NCBI RefSeq assembly: GCF_020447265.1
Contig: NZ_JAJADR010000001.1
Span: 372,001-436,000 of the forward strand
DNA from: Hymenobacter lucidus
GTDB lineage: Bacteria; Bacteroidota; Bacteroidia; Cytophagales; Hymenobacteraceae
DNA: 64,000 nucleotides
Direction of reading: 5' to 3'
The notes below the pieces were generated by a model. That model did no database searches. It worked only from the letters and a program-made list of their open reading frames with translations, and was not told the DNA's origin. The position numbers were made by a program, and so were the translations under genes. Each line of letters starts with the position of its first letter. Positions within the stretch are counted from its first letter, which is position 1. Below, piece after piece: positions 1 to 9,133 of this stretch.

Positions 1-874
<874 letters not shown>

Positions 875-1078
875 CTACCCGCCTTGGGTGGCGCGAATAA
901 TCGTAATCCGGTCGTGGGCCCGCAGCTCGTGGGCGGGCCAGTCGGGGCGGGGCACCACCACGTCGTTCACGGCCACGGCAATGCCGCGCAGGTGCAAAAG
1001 CTGCAGCTGGTCGAGCATGGCGGTAAGCGTAGGGGAAGCCGGGGCCTCGCAGGGTTTATCATTGACGAATAGCGTCAT
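875..1078 (-). CDS. thiS: Sulfur carrier protein ThiS
   Basis: This 67-residue protein has the size of ThiS and ends in Gly-Gly, the tail that is adenylated and thiocarboxylated to carry sulfur into the thiazole half of thiamine. It starts MTLFVNDKP and has the beta-grasp pattern with an Ala-Val-Ala-Val-Asn-Asp segment (about residues 33-38), typical of ThiS. It is the first gene after the TPP riboswitch and is followed 33 bases later by thiC on the same strand. In this phylum thiS commonly opens the thiamine operon; later genes (thiE, thiG, thiH and others) would be expected beyond base 1, which cannot be seen. Confidence 0.95.
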   Translation of the reverse strand: MTLFVNDKPCEAPASPTLTAMLDQLQLLHLRGIAVAVNDVVVPRPDWPAHELRAHDRITIIRATQGG

Positions 1079-1175
1079 GCAACAAGCTGTTTAGCAGGTT
1101 GATGGAAGTCAGACAATAAACAGTAGGAGGCGCACGCCACGGGCCGGAAGAGACGGGTCCCGTTTCAGTCACTTT

Positions 1176-1245
1176 TCCCTTCGCCAGCATTACCTGGATC
1201 AGGTTCAAAGGGTATTTCTCAGTCCCGCGTAGCAGAACACCCCTA
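1176..1245 (-). promoter_or_regulatory. TPP riboswitch (THI element)
   Basis: Read on the minus strand, this stretch carries the conserved THI-box pieces in order: CTGAGA, then ACCCTTTGAACCTGATC, then GGTAATGCTGGCGAAGGGA. It lies just before thiS-thiC, where thiamine pyrophosphate would lower expression. A TACCTTGC sequence on the minus strand (1258-1265) could be the -7 promoter box. Whether it acts on transcription or translation is not evident. Confidence 0.96.
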
Positions 1246-1313
1246 AAGTTTATGCCGGCAAGGTAAGGGAAAATGTGAGATTGTGATGTTGCGGGGCCGG
1301 CCTTGTTTCTCCA

Positions 1314-1472
1314 TGTTCTTGCGAGGCGAGGCCGAAGCAATCCATCCTCTGAAATGAGCGAAGTTGCCTTTAGTGAAAAGCCCTTTACTCCAGTTGAAAT
1401 AGAGAGCTTTCTGGGGAAAGGCCGTGACTACCTGCGCAGAGGACCGATTGCTTCGCGTTGCTCGCAAGGACA
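1314..1472. repeat. MITE-like element, family A, copy 1 (159 bp)
   Basis: The ends form an imperfect terminal inverted repeat of about 35 bases: the left end reads TGTTCTTGCGAG then CGAAGCAATC and TCCTCT, and the right end, reverse complemented, reads TGTCCTTGCGAG then CGAAGCAATC and TCCTCT. The centre contains GAAAAGCCCTTTACT. It encodes nothing. A second copy with the same ends lies at 16868-17030. No clear target-site duplication was seen. Confidence 0.8.
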
Positions 1473-1615
1473 CAAGCCATTGGCGTTAGCCGCACATCAA
1501 CTCACCATTTCACTATCTCGCAATTTCACCACTTGCCTCCCGGCACTTTTTTCAGCTTCAGCCGGTTAGGCAATGTTCTACTATCAGAGGTACCCATGTT
1601 CGGGCTTCGGTATTG

Positions 1616-1623
1616 TATCTTTG
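1616..1623 (+). promoter_or_regulatory. -7 promoter box TATCTTTG for rlmN
   Basis: This is an exact match to the Bacteroidota -7 box TAnnTTTG and ends only 5 bases before the rlmN ATG at 1629. A start of transcription a few bases further on would coincide with the ATG, so the message may be leaderless. No clear -33 box was seen. Confidence 0.6.
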
Positions 1624-1628
1624 CCGCT

Positions 1629-2699
1629 ATGATGATTGACCTGCCTGTTGTTTCGAAGCGCGACATTCGCAAACTCACCCCCGACGAGCTCAAAGCCTTT
1701 ATGGTGGAGCACGGCGAAAAACCGTTCCGCGCCAAGCAGGTGCTGGAGTGGCTCTGGAAAAACACGGCCGGCTCGTTTGAGGAGATGAACAACATCAGCC
1801 TGGCGACTCGCGAGCTGCTGGCCAAGCACTTCGTCATCAACGGCGTAGCGGTTCAGAATCAGCAGCTCAGCAACGACGGCACCATCAAGTCGGCCTTCCG
1901 GCTTTATGATGGCAATATCGTGGAAGGCGTGCTCATCCCGCACGACACCCGCATGACGGCCTGCATCAGCTCGCAGGTGGGCTGCTCGCTCACGTGCAAG
2001 TTTTGCGCCACGGGCTACATGGAGCGCAAGCGCAACCTCGACGCGGCCGAAATCTACGACCAAGTGGTGCGCATCAAGGAGCAGTGCGAAGCCGAGTACG
2101 GTACGCCGCTTACCAACATCGTGTACATGGGCATGGGCGAGCCGCTGCTCAACTACGCCAACGTGGTGAAAAGCGTGGAGCGCATCACCGCCCCCGACGG
2201 CCTGAACATGGCTCCGCGCCGCATCACCATCAGCACCGCCGGCATTGCCAAGATGATCAAGAAGCTGGCCGACGACGGGGTGAAGGCTAACTTGGCCCTT
2301 TCGCTGCACGCACCCAACGATACGAAGCGCAACGAAATCATGCCCATCAACGAGGCCAACTCCCTGGCCGCGCTGAAGGAAGCGCTGCAGTATTACCACC
2401 AAGTAACGGGCCGCAAAGTAACCTACGAGTACATCGTATTCGATGGCTTCAACGACACGCTGGAGGATGCCGCCGAGCTGTACGTCATCAGCAAGTGGCT
2501 GCCCTGCAAGGTGAATTTGATTGAGTACAACCCCATCGAAAACGCCAGCTACCAGAACGCCGAAGCCGACAAAATCACGGCCTTCCACAAGTACCTGGCT
2601 GACCGGGGCGTGCAAACCAACATACGCCGCTCGCGGGGCAAAGACATCGACGCAGCCTGCGGGCAGCTGGCGGTGAAGGAAAAGTCGGAAGTAGCGTAA
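1629..2699 (+). CDS. rlmN: 23S rRNA (adenine-C2)-methyltransferase RlmN
   Basis: RlmN is a radical-SAM enzyme that methylates C2 of A2503 in 23S rRNA and, in many bacteria, A37 of some tRNAs. The 356-residue product has the cluster motif CxxxCxxC at Cys119, Cys123 and Cys126, and the two cysteines of the methyl-transfer mechanism at Cys112 and near the C-terminus at Cys344. A YMGMGEPL block follows the cluster motif. The frame stays open upstream to 1458, but that part runs through a repeat and has no family similarity; the ATG at 1629 (or the adjacent 1632) fits the family and the promoter box just upstream. A strong terminator follows. Confidence 0.97.
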   Translation: MMIDLPVVSKRDIRKLTPDELKAFMVEHGEKPFRAKQVLEWLWKNTAGSFEEMNNISLATRELLAKHFVINGVAVQNQQLSNDGTIKSAFRLYDGNIVEGVLIPHDTRMTACISSQVGCSLTCKFCATGYMERKRNLDAAEIYDQVVRIKEQCEAEYGTPLTNIVYMGMGEPLLNYANVVKSVERITAPDGLNMAPRRITISTAGIAKMIKKLADDGVKANLALSLHAPNDTKRNEIMPINEANSLAALKEALQYYHQVTGRKVTYEYIVFDGFNDTLEDAAELYVISKWLPCKVNLIEYNPIENASYQNAEADKITAFHKYLADRGVQTNIRRSRGKDIDAACGQLAVKEKSEVA

Positions 2700-2715
2700 G
2701 CTGCCGAAGTCAGAA

Positions 2716-2760
2716 AAGCCCGGGCCTCAGGAGTAACTCCTGAGGCCCGGGGCTTTTTTT
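2716..2760. terminator. Rho-independent terminator, bidirectional
   Basis: A near-perfect GC-rich stem of about 19 bp (AAGCCCGGGCCTCAGGAGT and its partner) is followed by a run of T. It ends rlmN, and its far side reaches the stop codon of the convergent spondin-domain gene. Confidence 0.92.
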
Positions 2761-3424
2761 ATTTGATTCGTTCCAGCCGGAAATACCCGACGGGTGCTGG
2801 CTGAGGAAATACGCCCCGAACGAGCTGAATGGGGCTGGTAGGCTGGTCGGGAGAGGTATAGTCGGGGCCACTGTCGGTGCCGGCATCGTAGAACGTGGCC
2901 GGCACCCGCATTTCCTCATACCACTTATCACCTTCCAAAAGGGACCTGCTGTAGAGGCCGGCAAACCAGTCGGGGCTAGGCGCTATCATCGTCACAACGG
3001 TGAGGGCCGGATGCGCGAGGCTCAGGCGGATGGTGTCGGAGAGGGAGCCAGGCGAGGCTGTAGCCGTGCGCCCGTCGAGCAGCCGGAAGGCTTTGCCCTG
3101 GCTGATGAGCGTATTGATTTCTGTGCGCAGCACCGTGTTGTTGCCCCGCTCGGCCATGTCCTGGATGCCGGGGCTGGCCGGGTACCCATCCTGAAACAGG
3201 CGCCGCTCCAGGTCTACGTGGTGCGAAGCGCCCATGAGGGGCGAAAAGTGGGCTCCGGTCGGGTAGCGTCCTGGGTGAGTGGCCTCGCTCCAGGTAGCTT
3301 CAAACGTGACGCGGTACAGGGCCGTCGAGTCGGGAGTTGGCCGATACCACTTGCCATCCTCCCCTTCCTTCTTGCAGGCGGCCAGCCCAATGGTAAGAAG
3401 GATAAGCCTGCTCCACTGCCTCAT
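2759..3424 (-). CDS. Spondin-domain lipoprotein
   Basis: This 221-residue protein starts with a lipoprotein signal (RLILLTIGLAAC, lipidated Cys17). The body matches the spondin N-terminal domain pattern: YRVTFEATWSEATHPGRYPTG near residue 36, then HFSPLMGASH, and later PSPDWFAGLYS, the Asp-Trp-Phe-x-Gly block typical of bacterial spondin-domain proteins. Such proteins are predicted to be surface-exposed; a defined function is not known for the bacterial members. The ATG at 3424 was chosen because the signal peptide begins there; the 12 extra residues upstream do not fit a signal sequence. It faces rlmN and is not part of an operon. Confidence 0.85.
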   Translation of the reverse strand: MRQWSRLILLTIGLAACKKEGEDGKWYRPTPDSTALYRVTFEATWSEATHPGRYPTGAHFSPLMGASHHVDLERRLFQDGYPASPGIQDMAERGNNTVLRTEINTLISQGKAFRLLDGRTATASPGSLSDTIRLSLAHPALTVVTMIAPSPDWFAGLYSRSLLEGDKWYEEMRVPATFYDAGTDSGPDYTSPDQPTSPIQLVRGVFPQPAPVGYFRLERIK

Positions 3425-3556
3425 GTTCACGTTGTTTGGTCCGGTAAGTTGTAAGAACAACGTAAAAGTATAGGTCTGTAGTCTGTTGAATAGAATTAGG
3501 GCAAGAGTGTAGAGCAGGCTTGCTACCCTTCCGAAGTATTATACCTTGTACAGACT

Positions 3557-3919
3557 ATGAAATATCCACTCCATGAGCAGGTAATACAGAGTGACTTGGA
3601 CGGGGTCATGAAATTTATTGCGCAGAGGGCACCGCTCGACGAACTGGATGAGTTAGGACACTCGCCCTTACACTGGGCCGTATTTGGCGGCTACACCGAT
3701 ATTGTTCGGGCACTATTACAAGCCGGAGCCTGCCCGAATGTAATTTCTACTGATGGTGTCACCCCGAAATGGCATGCTGAGGACTTTGGCCTGGAAGATA
3801 TCATCGAATTACTAACTGTCTATGGAGGCAAGGTGCAGACAGATAGCAACTTCAACCGGGCTGCATTCTCTGTCTTTTTAGGAGCTATCGGAAAAAACTT
3901 ACCCGAGGAGGAGGTGTAA
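3557..3919 (+). CDS. Ankyrin-repeat protein
   Basis: The 120-residue protein contains one clear ankyrin repeat at residues 34-62 (GHSPLHWAVFGGYTDIVRALL then AGACPNV) and a weaker second one at about 66-93, with a degenerate one before residue 33. It has no signal peptide, so it is probably cytosolic and binds another protein. The gene and its upstream region are visibly richer in A and T than the neighbours, which may indicate a recent arrival. It stands alone between two minus-strand genes. Confidence 0.8.
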   Translation: MKYPLHEQVIQSDLDGVMKFIAQRAPLDELDELGHSPLHWAVFGGYTDIVRALLQAGACPNVISTDGVTPKWHAEDFGLEDIIELLTVYGGKVQTDSNFNRAAFSVFLGAIGKNLPEEEV

Positions 3920-3929
3920 TTACCTAGTG

Positions 3930-3958
3930 CAGCTAAGACGCGCTATAGCGTCCTTTTC
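3930..3958 (+). terminator. Weak terminator after the ankyrin gene
   Basis: GACGC and GCGTC pair around a short loop and are followed by CTTTTCCT. The stem is short, so this is only a candidate. Confidence 0.4.
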
Positions 3959-4008
3959 CTCACTCCCCAAAGAGTAGTCTGCTGACCACCCGAAAATACC
4001 CCGACCAG

Positions 4009-4977
4009 CTAGGCCCGGAAGCGGCCCGTGGAGCGGGGCCGGCCGGTGCTGATTTCCTCCTTGGTTTCGCCCTCGGGCACTTCGCGGGTTTCGATACGCA
4101 CGGCGTGGGCCTTGGGCTGCACTTTCTGGCCGTAGGCATCGGCAAACTCCTGGGTAAACTCGGCCCCGAAGAAGATGATGAGCGAGGAGTAGTTGACCCA
4201 CAGCAGCAGCACGATGGCCGAGCCCGCCGCCCCGAAGGCCGAGCCGGGATTCGACTGCGCAATGTAAAAGGCAATCAGATATTTGCCCACTAAAAACAGC
4301 AGGGCCGTAATAACGGCGCCCACGCCTACGTCGCGCCACCGGATGATGGCGTCGGGCAGGAAACGGTAGATGAGCGCAAACAGCAGGGAGGTAATAAACA
4401 ACGACAGCACAAAGTCCACGATGTGAATCACGATGACGGCTACTTCTGGGAACCAGGCCTGCAGCTGGTCGGTGAAGACGCTGAGTAGGGCGCTGATAAC
4501 GAAGGATATAAGCAGCAGCAGAGCCACGCTCAGGATAAGACCAAAGGACAGAAACCGGTCGTGGATGAACTGCCAGATGCCGTTGCGGGGCTTCACCTTT
4601 AGGTTCCAGATGTCGTTGATGCTTTCCTGGAGCGTCACGAAGAAGGTGGTAGCGGCAAAAATTAGGGTGCCGATGCCGATGATGGAGGCCACGCCGGTTT
4701 TTTGCTGCTTGGTAAACTCGGCAATGGAATCCTGCAGAAACTTGGCCGAGTCGGCCCCCAGAAAGCCGCGCATCTGCCCGTAGATCTGACCCGTAACGGC
4801 CTCGGCCCCATACACGGAACTGGCTACCGTGATGACGATAATGAGCAGGGGCGGCAGCGAGAAAATGGTGTAGTACGACAGGGCCGCCGCGTGGCGGAAC
4901 GAGTTGTTGACCATGAACTCACTGGCCGTGGTTTTGAGAATGTTGACGATGTCGGCAAAACGGTAGTGCGTGGCCAT
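4009..4977 (-). CDS. YihY/BrkB-family inner-membrane protein
   Basis: This 322-residue protein has the BrkB layout: an N-terminal amphipathic part with HAAALSYYTIFSLPPLLIIVI (about residues 28-48), around six membrane spans, and the conserved GSAIVLLLWVNYSSLIIFFGAEFTQ block near the end of the membrane part. The cytosolic tail after residue 280 is charged. The family was once thought to be ribonuclease BN; that was a misassignment, and the role is still unclear, with transport or envelope functions proposed. It is transcribed alone, divergently from the lipoprotein gene at 5119. Confidence 0.92.
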   Translation of the reverse strand: MATHYRFADIVNILKTTASEFMVNNSFRHAAALSYYTIFSLPPLLIIVITVASSVYGAEAVTGQIYGQMRGFLGADSAKFLQDSIAEFTKQQKTGVASIIGIGTLIFAATTFFVTLQESINDIWNLKVKPRNGIWQFIHDRFLSFGLILSVALLLLISFVISALLSVFTDQLQAWFPEVAVIVIHIVDFVLSLFITSLLFALIYRFLPDAIIRWRDVGVGAVITALLFLVGKYLIAFYIAQSNPGSAFGAAGSAIVLLLWVNYSSLIIFFGAEFTQEFADAYGQKVQPKAHAVRIETREVPEGETKEEISTGRPRSTGRFRA

Positions 4978-5118
4978 AAAGCGGAAAGCTGGAAGGATAA
5001 GTACCGGGTAGTACGGGACCCGGCGCGCGGCGTTTGGTTGAGCTGGCCAAAACCTGCGCTCCTGCGTACTGTTGCTAGCCGTAGCGGGGCGCCAAAGCTC
5101 CGCCGCCGTTCCCGCGCT

Positions 5119-5955
5119 ATGACCTTCTCCCGCCTTCTTCCCAACCTGCTGCCCGGTGCCAGCCTGGCGCTACTACTCAGCGGCCCCAGCGGCTGCGCAC
5201 CCACCAAAAGCCTGCCCGCCGGCTCGGCGGCGGCCACTGCCGCTGTAGTGGCCTACCCCACCGCTCCGGGCTTCGACGCGGCCGGCTCCGACGCCCGCGC
5301 CCTGGCCTGGGCCGATACCGTGATGCAGCAGATGGGCGGCTACCAGGCCTGGCAGCAGACGCGCCTACTCGGCTGGGACTTTCTGGACGGCTCCTATCAG
5401 CTCTGGGACAAGCAAACCGGCGACTTTCGCTGGCAGAAGGACACACTGGTGGCCGTCTATAATCTCACCACCAAGCAGGGCCATACCTACAGTAAGGGCC
5501 AGGATATTTCCGGCACCGAGAAAGGCAAAAAGCTGCTCGACCGGATGTACCCTATCTGGGTGAACAACTCCTGGTGGCTGCTGATGCCCTTCAAGCTCAA
5601 AGACTCGGGCGTAACGCTAACATACAAAGGCCCGGGCCAGCTCATGGATGGCACGCCGGCCGAGGTGCTGAACATGACCTTCAAAAACGTGGGCGTAACG
5701 CCCGACAACAAGTACGAGGTCTACATCAGCCCCACAACCAAGCTGGTGGAAGAGTGGGCCTATTTCCCCAAAGCCACTGATGCCCAGCCCGCCTTTCGCC
5801 GCCGCTGGACCGAATACCGGCAGTATGGCCCTCTAAAGTTGGCTGCCGACCGCACCGATGGCAAAGACGGCCGCCGCCTCAACCATATTACGGCCCGCAC
5901 CACGGTGCCCGCCGGCACGATGCAGAACCCGGCCCCCATTGCCCGGCTGGAGTAA
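5119..5955 (+). CDS. Conserved lipoprotein of unknown function
   Basis: The 278-residue product starts with a signal peptide ending in a probable lipobox (LLLSGPSGC, Cys26). The mature part has WADTVMQQMGGYQAW near residue 60 and many aromatic beta-strand segments, resembling the LolA/LppX-like fold of envelope proteins that handle lipids, but no family could be named with confidence. The ATG at 5119 was chosen over the frame's upstream extension to 4702, which is antisense to the BrkB gene and lacks a signal sequence. Its end is 4 bases from the convergent DUF3891 gene, leaving no room for a terminator. Confidence 0.75.
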   Translation: MTFSRLLPNLLPGASLALLLSGPSGCAPTKSLPAGSAAATAAVVAYPTAPGFDAAGSDARALAWADTVMQQMGGYQAWQQTRLLGWDFLDGSYQLWDKQTGDFRWQKDTLVAVYNLTTKQGHTYSKGQDISGTEKGKKLLDRMYPIWVNNSWWLLMPFKLKDSGVTLTYKGPGQLMDGTPAEVLNMTFKNVGVTPDNKYEVYISPTTKLVEEWAYFPKATDAQPAFRRRWTEYRQYGPLKLAADRTDGKDGRRLNHITARTTVPAGTMQNPAPIARLE

Positions 5956-5958
5956 GCT

Positions 5959-6687
5959 TTATTGGGCAAAGTCCCAGCGCAGCGTAGCCAGCGGGGCCTC
6001 CCGAATAGCAGTGCTCAGCTCGTCGTCATCCTTGAATTGTAGCTGGCTGAGAAGGCACGCTTCTACACTCACGCTGAACTCGGGAGCGGCAAAGGGCCAG
6101 GGCGTCACCCGCACCGGGCCGGCCGGCGTGGGGCGGGTCACTTCGTAGCGCTGCCCATCAGGCCCAGTACTGATTTCGAGGTGACGGCCCATTTCCGGTA
6201 GCTCCTCGCGGCACAGAATCAAACTGAGCCGGTCGCACCACTGCATCAGGGCGTAGGCCTGTTGGGCTTCGGGTTTCGTGACTTTCAGGGCCCGGCGCCA
6301 CTGCTGCTGGCTGGCTTTCTGCTCGTCCAGAAACGTGTCGATGTACTGCTGTTGGCCGCGCAGGCTTTCGTACAGAAAGCTCAGGTGCATGCTGGTGAGC
6401 AGGCTGCGCCACTGGCCCTGGAAGCGGGCGGCCCGCAACACGCCGGTGGCCTGCTCCAGCGAAAATTCCTTCATCGTGAAGTTGGCCGGGGCTCCGGCGG
6501 GCGTTAGGCCATAGTGACCGTCCCAGCGCTCCTGCTCGTCGTCGTGCTGGGCAATGGCGGCCAGCAGGCCCACCCACCGGTCGGCCGGGCCGAAGGACGG
6601 CCACTGCCAGGCCAGCTGGGCGGCCAGCAGCGCGTGGGCCTGCTGATAAATGATTTGCCAGCCCTCGGGCGTCAGGTTTACAATCAT
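5959..6687 (-). CDS. DUF3891-family protein
   Basis: The 242-residue soluble protein matches DUF3891: it has LLAAQLAWQW with an HDDEQERWDGHYGL block near residue 50, where the His-Asp-Asp resembles a metal-binding HD-type site, and the CDRLSLILC segment near residue 165. The enzymatic activity is not known. The ATG at 6687 (MIVNLTPEGW) was chosen over one nine codons upstream because family proteins begin close to this point. It converges with the lipoprotein gene and is divergent from the TerC gene. Confidence 0.78.
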   Translation of the reverse strand: MIVNLTPEGWQIIYQQAHALLAAQLAWQWPSFGPADRWVGLLAAIAQHDDEQERWDGHYGLTPAGAPANFTMKEFSLEQATGVLRAARFQGQWRSLLTSMHLSFLYESLRGQQQYIDTFLDEQKASQQQWRRALKVTKPEAQQAYALMQWCDRLSLILCREELPEMGRHLEISTGPDGQRYEVTRPTPAGPVRVTPWPFAAPEFSVSVEACLLSQLQFKDDDELSTAIREAPLATLRWDFAQ

Positions 6688-6896
6688 ATGAAATAGCAGC
6701 TGCGGAAAAAGCAAAGCTGCTTCTCTTACGCCCGAAACCCCGCTTGGTTAGCCCGCTGGCAAGGCCGGATACCTGCCTCGGCCGGCCGAAAATTTTACCT
6801 TGCGCAACTTTAACGCCCAGCTGTAGGCTTACACCAATAACCAGGCGGTGCCCGGAGTGCGTATTAGCGTAGCCAGTAGTACTTTTTCCTCTTTCT

Positions 6897-7712
6897 ATGA
6901 ATCCACACCTGCAGCAAATCCTTGATAACCCGCTCGCCGCCGCGGCTATTGTCGGCAACCTGGTCATCATCGAGAGCCTGCTGTCGGTGGATAACGCGGC
7001 GGTGCTGGCCACCATGGTCGGCGACCTGCCCAAGGAGCAGCGCCAGAAGGCCCTGCGCTACGGCATCATTGGGGCCTACGTGTTTCGGGGGCTCTGCATC
7101 CTGTTTGCTTCTTACCTCATCGAGTTCTGGTTTCTCAAGCCCCTGGGCGGGTTATACCTAGTGTATCTGGCCTACAGCCAGTTCAAGCCCAAGCGCTCTT
7201 CCTCCGATGACGACGGCGACGAAATTGACAAGGAAAAAAGCTGGCTCTATAAGCGTACGTTGGGTTTATTCGGCAAGTTCTGGGCCACCGTAGCTCTCAT
7301 CGAGCTCATGGATCTGGCCTTTAGCATCGACAACGTGTTTGCCGTCGTGGCCTTTACCGACAACCTGATTCTGATCTGCCTGGGCGTCTTTATCGGCATT
7401 CTGGCTATGCGCCTGGTGGCCCAGGCCTTCGTGCTACTCATGGCCAAGTACCCGTTTCTGGAAACCGCCGCCTTCCTCGTCATCGGCATTCTGGGCCTCA
7501 AGCTGATGCTCTCCCTGTTCGAGCATTACCAGCCTAATCACCCGTTCAGCACCTTCCTGGGCAGCCACGCCGCCGACGTGGGTCTCACGCTCATCACCGT
7601 GGGCATGTTTGCCGTGCCCCTGCTCACGTCCTGGCTCTTCAACGTGCCACGCCACGCCAACATTCCCAAAATCCCCAAGCGCAAGCCCGATACGAAGCAG
7701 AAGGTGGGGTAG
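6897..7712 (+). CDS. TerC-family integral membrane protein
   Basis: The 271-residue protein has about seven to eight membrane spans and the two TerC signature blocks, ESLLSVDNAAVLATMV (about residues 26-41) and ELMDLAFSIDNVFAVVAFT (about 138-156), each with the conserved acidic-Asn pair in the membrane. TerC relatives are linked to metal export, especially manganese during protein secretion, and to tellurite resistance when inside ter clusters; no ter genes are nearby. A TACCTTGC sequence at 6796-6803 may be the promoter, giving a leader of about 90 bases. Structural searches by eye found no Mn riboswitch in that leader. Confidence 0.92.
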   Translation: MNPHLQQILDNPLAAAAIVGNLVIIESLLSVDNAAVLATMVGDLPKEQRQKALRYGIIGAYVFRGLCILFASYLIEFWFLKPLGGLYLVYLAYSQFKPKRSSSDDDGDEIDKEKSWLYKRTLGLFGKFWATVALIELMDLAFSIDNVFAVVAFTDNLILICLGVFIGILAMRLVAQAFVLLMAKYPFLETAAFLVIGILGLKLMLSLFEHYQPNHPFSTFLGSHAADVGLTLITVGMFAVPLLTSWLFNVPRHANIPKIPKRKPDTKQKVG

Positions 7713-7723
7713 AAACAAAATTG

Positions 7724-7884
7724 TCTGTCATTCTGAGCCAGCGAAAAACCTTACTCGCCTGAATGATAAACTTCCTTCAACACGAAAAAGCCCTTTACCA
7801 CTGACGCGGTAAAGGGCTTTTGTACGTTGGCACAACACTTATTACATAGGTGAGGCAAGTCCTTCGCAAGCTCAGGATGACAGA
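7724..7884. repeat. MITE-like element, family B (161 bp)
   Basis: The ends pair as inverted repeats: the left end reads TCTGTCATTCTGAGC and the right end, reverse complemented, TCTGTCATCCTGAGC, continuing less perfectly for about 35 bases. The centre holds GAAAAAGCCCTTTACC, much like the centres of the family A elements, and here forms a terminator. It encodes no protein. Confidence 0.75.
7785..7821. terminator. Terminator hairpin inside the family B element
   Basis: AAAAGCCCTTTAC pairs with GTAAAGGGCTTTT around an 11-base loop, leaving a T run on either strand. It could end both the TerC gene and the convergent tdh gene, so the element may serve as their terminator. Confidence 0.8.
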
Positions 7885-7892
7885 CGGGAAAT

Positions 7893-8867
7893 TTACACCG
7901 ACAGCGCTACTTGCTGCTTGAGGTGCACCAGCATGTCGTCGGTCATTTTGTCGAGGTCGAAGTCGGGCTGCCAGTTCCAGTCCTGGCGGGCGCGGCTGTC
8001 GTCGATGCTGGCGGGCCAGGAGTCGGCAATCTGCTGGCGGGAGTCGGGCTGGTAGGTCACCTGGAAATCGGGCAGGTGGCGCTGAATGCTGGCCGTAATT
8101 TCCTTGGGCGAGAAGCTCATGGCGCCCAAGTTGTAGCTGCTCCGAATGTCAATCTGCTCGGCCGGGGCGTGCATCAAATCCAGGGTGGCCTTCAGCGCGT
8201 CGGGCATGTACATCATCGGCAGGTAGGTGTCTTCGGAGAGGAAGCACTCGTAGTGCTGGCCGGCCACGGCTTTGTGGTAGATGTCCACGGCGTAGTCGGT
8301 GGTGCCGCCGCCGGGCAGGCTCTTGTAGCCGATCAGGCCGGGGTAGCGCAGGCTGCGCACATCCAGGCCGTGTTTGCGGAAGTACCACTCGCACCACTGC
8401 TCCCCGGCCAGCTTGCTGATGCCGTACACCGTGTTGGGGTTCATGATGGTAAGCTGGGGCGTGTTGTCGCGGGGCGTGTCGGGCCCGAATACGGCAATGG
8501 ATGAGGGCCAATACACTTTCTGCACGCCCAAATCCACGGAGGCGTCGAGCACGTGAAACAGGCCATCCATGTTCAGCTGCCAGCCGAACTTGGGGTTCTT
8601 CTCGGCCGTGGCCGACAGTAGCGCCGCCAGGTGATACACCTGCTTGGGCTTGTACTGGCGCATCACTTCCTCCAGGCGGTTTTTATCCAGCACATCCAGT
8701 AGCTCAAACGGGCCGGCCTGCGCGGTTTCCGCGTCTTTGGGGGCGCGCACGTCGGCGGCTACCACGTTGGAAGCCCCGTAGCGCTGGCGCAGCTCGTGGG
8801 TAAGTTCGAGGCCAAGCTGGCCGCCGGCACCGATAACGAGGATGGTGTCGCTGGGAGTTGATTGCAT
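7893..8867 (-). CDS. tdh: L-threonine 3-dehydrogenase, epimerase (SDR) type
   Basis: The 324-residue protein is an extended short-chain dehydrogenase with the NAD-binding motif GAGGQLG (residues 13-19), the active-site PSSIAVFG segment and YGISK (Tyr and Lys of the YxxxK pair). Its substrate region (YPGLIGYKSLPGGGTTDYAVDI) is that of the SDR-type threonine dehydrogenases of Bacteroidota, which oxidise threonine to 2-amino-3-ketobutyrate. kbl, whose product handles that intermediate, is 1.5 kb away, which supports the assignment over UDP-glucose epimerase. The ATG at 8867 begins the glycine-rich strand; the upstream extension has no family similarity. Confidence 0.9.
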   Translation of the reverse strand: MQSTPSDTILVIGAGGQLGLELTHELRQRYGASNVVAADVRAPKDAETAQAGPFELLDVLDKNRLEEVMRQYKPKQVYHLAALLSATAEKNPKFGWQLNMDGLFHVLDASVDLGVQKVYWPSSIAVFGPDTPRDNTPQLTIMNPNTVYGISKLAGEQWCEWYFRKHGLDVRSLRYPGLIGYKSLPGGGTTDYAVDIYHKAVAGQHYECFLSEDTYLPMMYMPDALKATLDLMHAPAEQIDIRSSYNLGAMSFSPKEITASIQRHLPDFQVTYQPDSRQQIADSWPASIDDSRARQDWNWQPDFDLDKMTDDMLVHLKQQVALSV

Positions 8868-9133
8868 GAGCAGGGGTAAGGGGAAGTGTGGGTGGGGTAG
8901 GAGCCGCAAAGATACCGCCCGGCGCGGTTTATCGGTGCCGGTGGCAAACACTGCCTTGGTACGTAATCGGGCCGCGCGGCGGCTGAACTGGGTGCAGTAG
9001 CGGGTTTTGGCTATTTTTAATTTCCGGACTGCGCCCGAACCCGTCCTGCGGCTTGTATTTTCGGCTGTCCTCCTTCGCGCTGCTCCGCCTGGCCGTCCTA
9101 GTTGGGCGAACTGACTATCACCAAGTATCCTCT

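Noticed and set aside
1458..1628. Upstream extension of rlmN
   Set aside because: It runs through a repeat and past the promoter box, and lacks similarity to RlmN proteins. The ATG at 1629 fits better.
6803..6896. A possible manganese (yybP-ykoY) riboswitch upstream of the TerC gene
   Set aside because: The family is often preceded by this RNA, but the conserved core is not seen in the leader.
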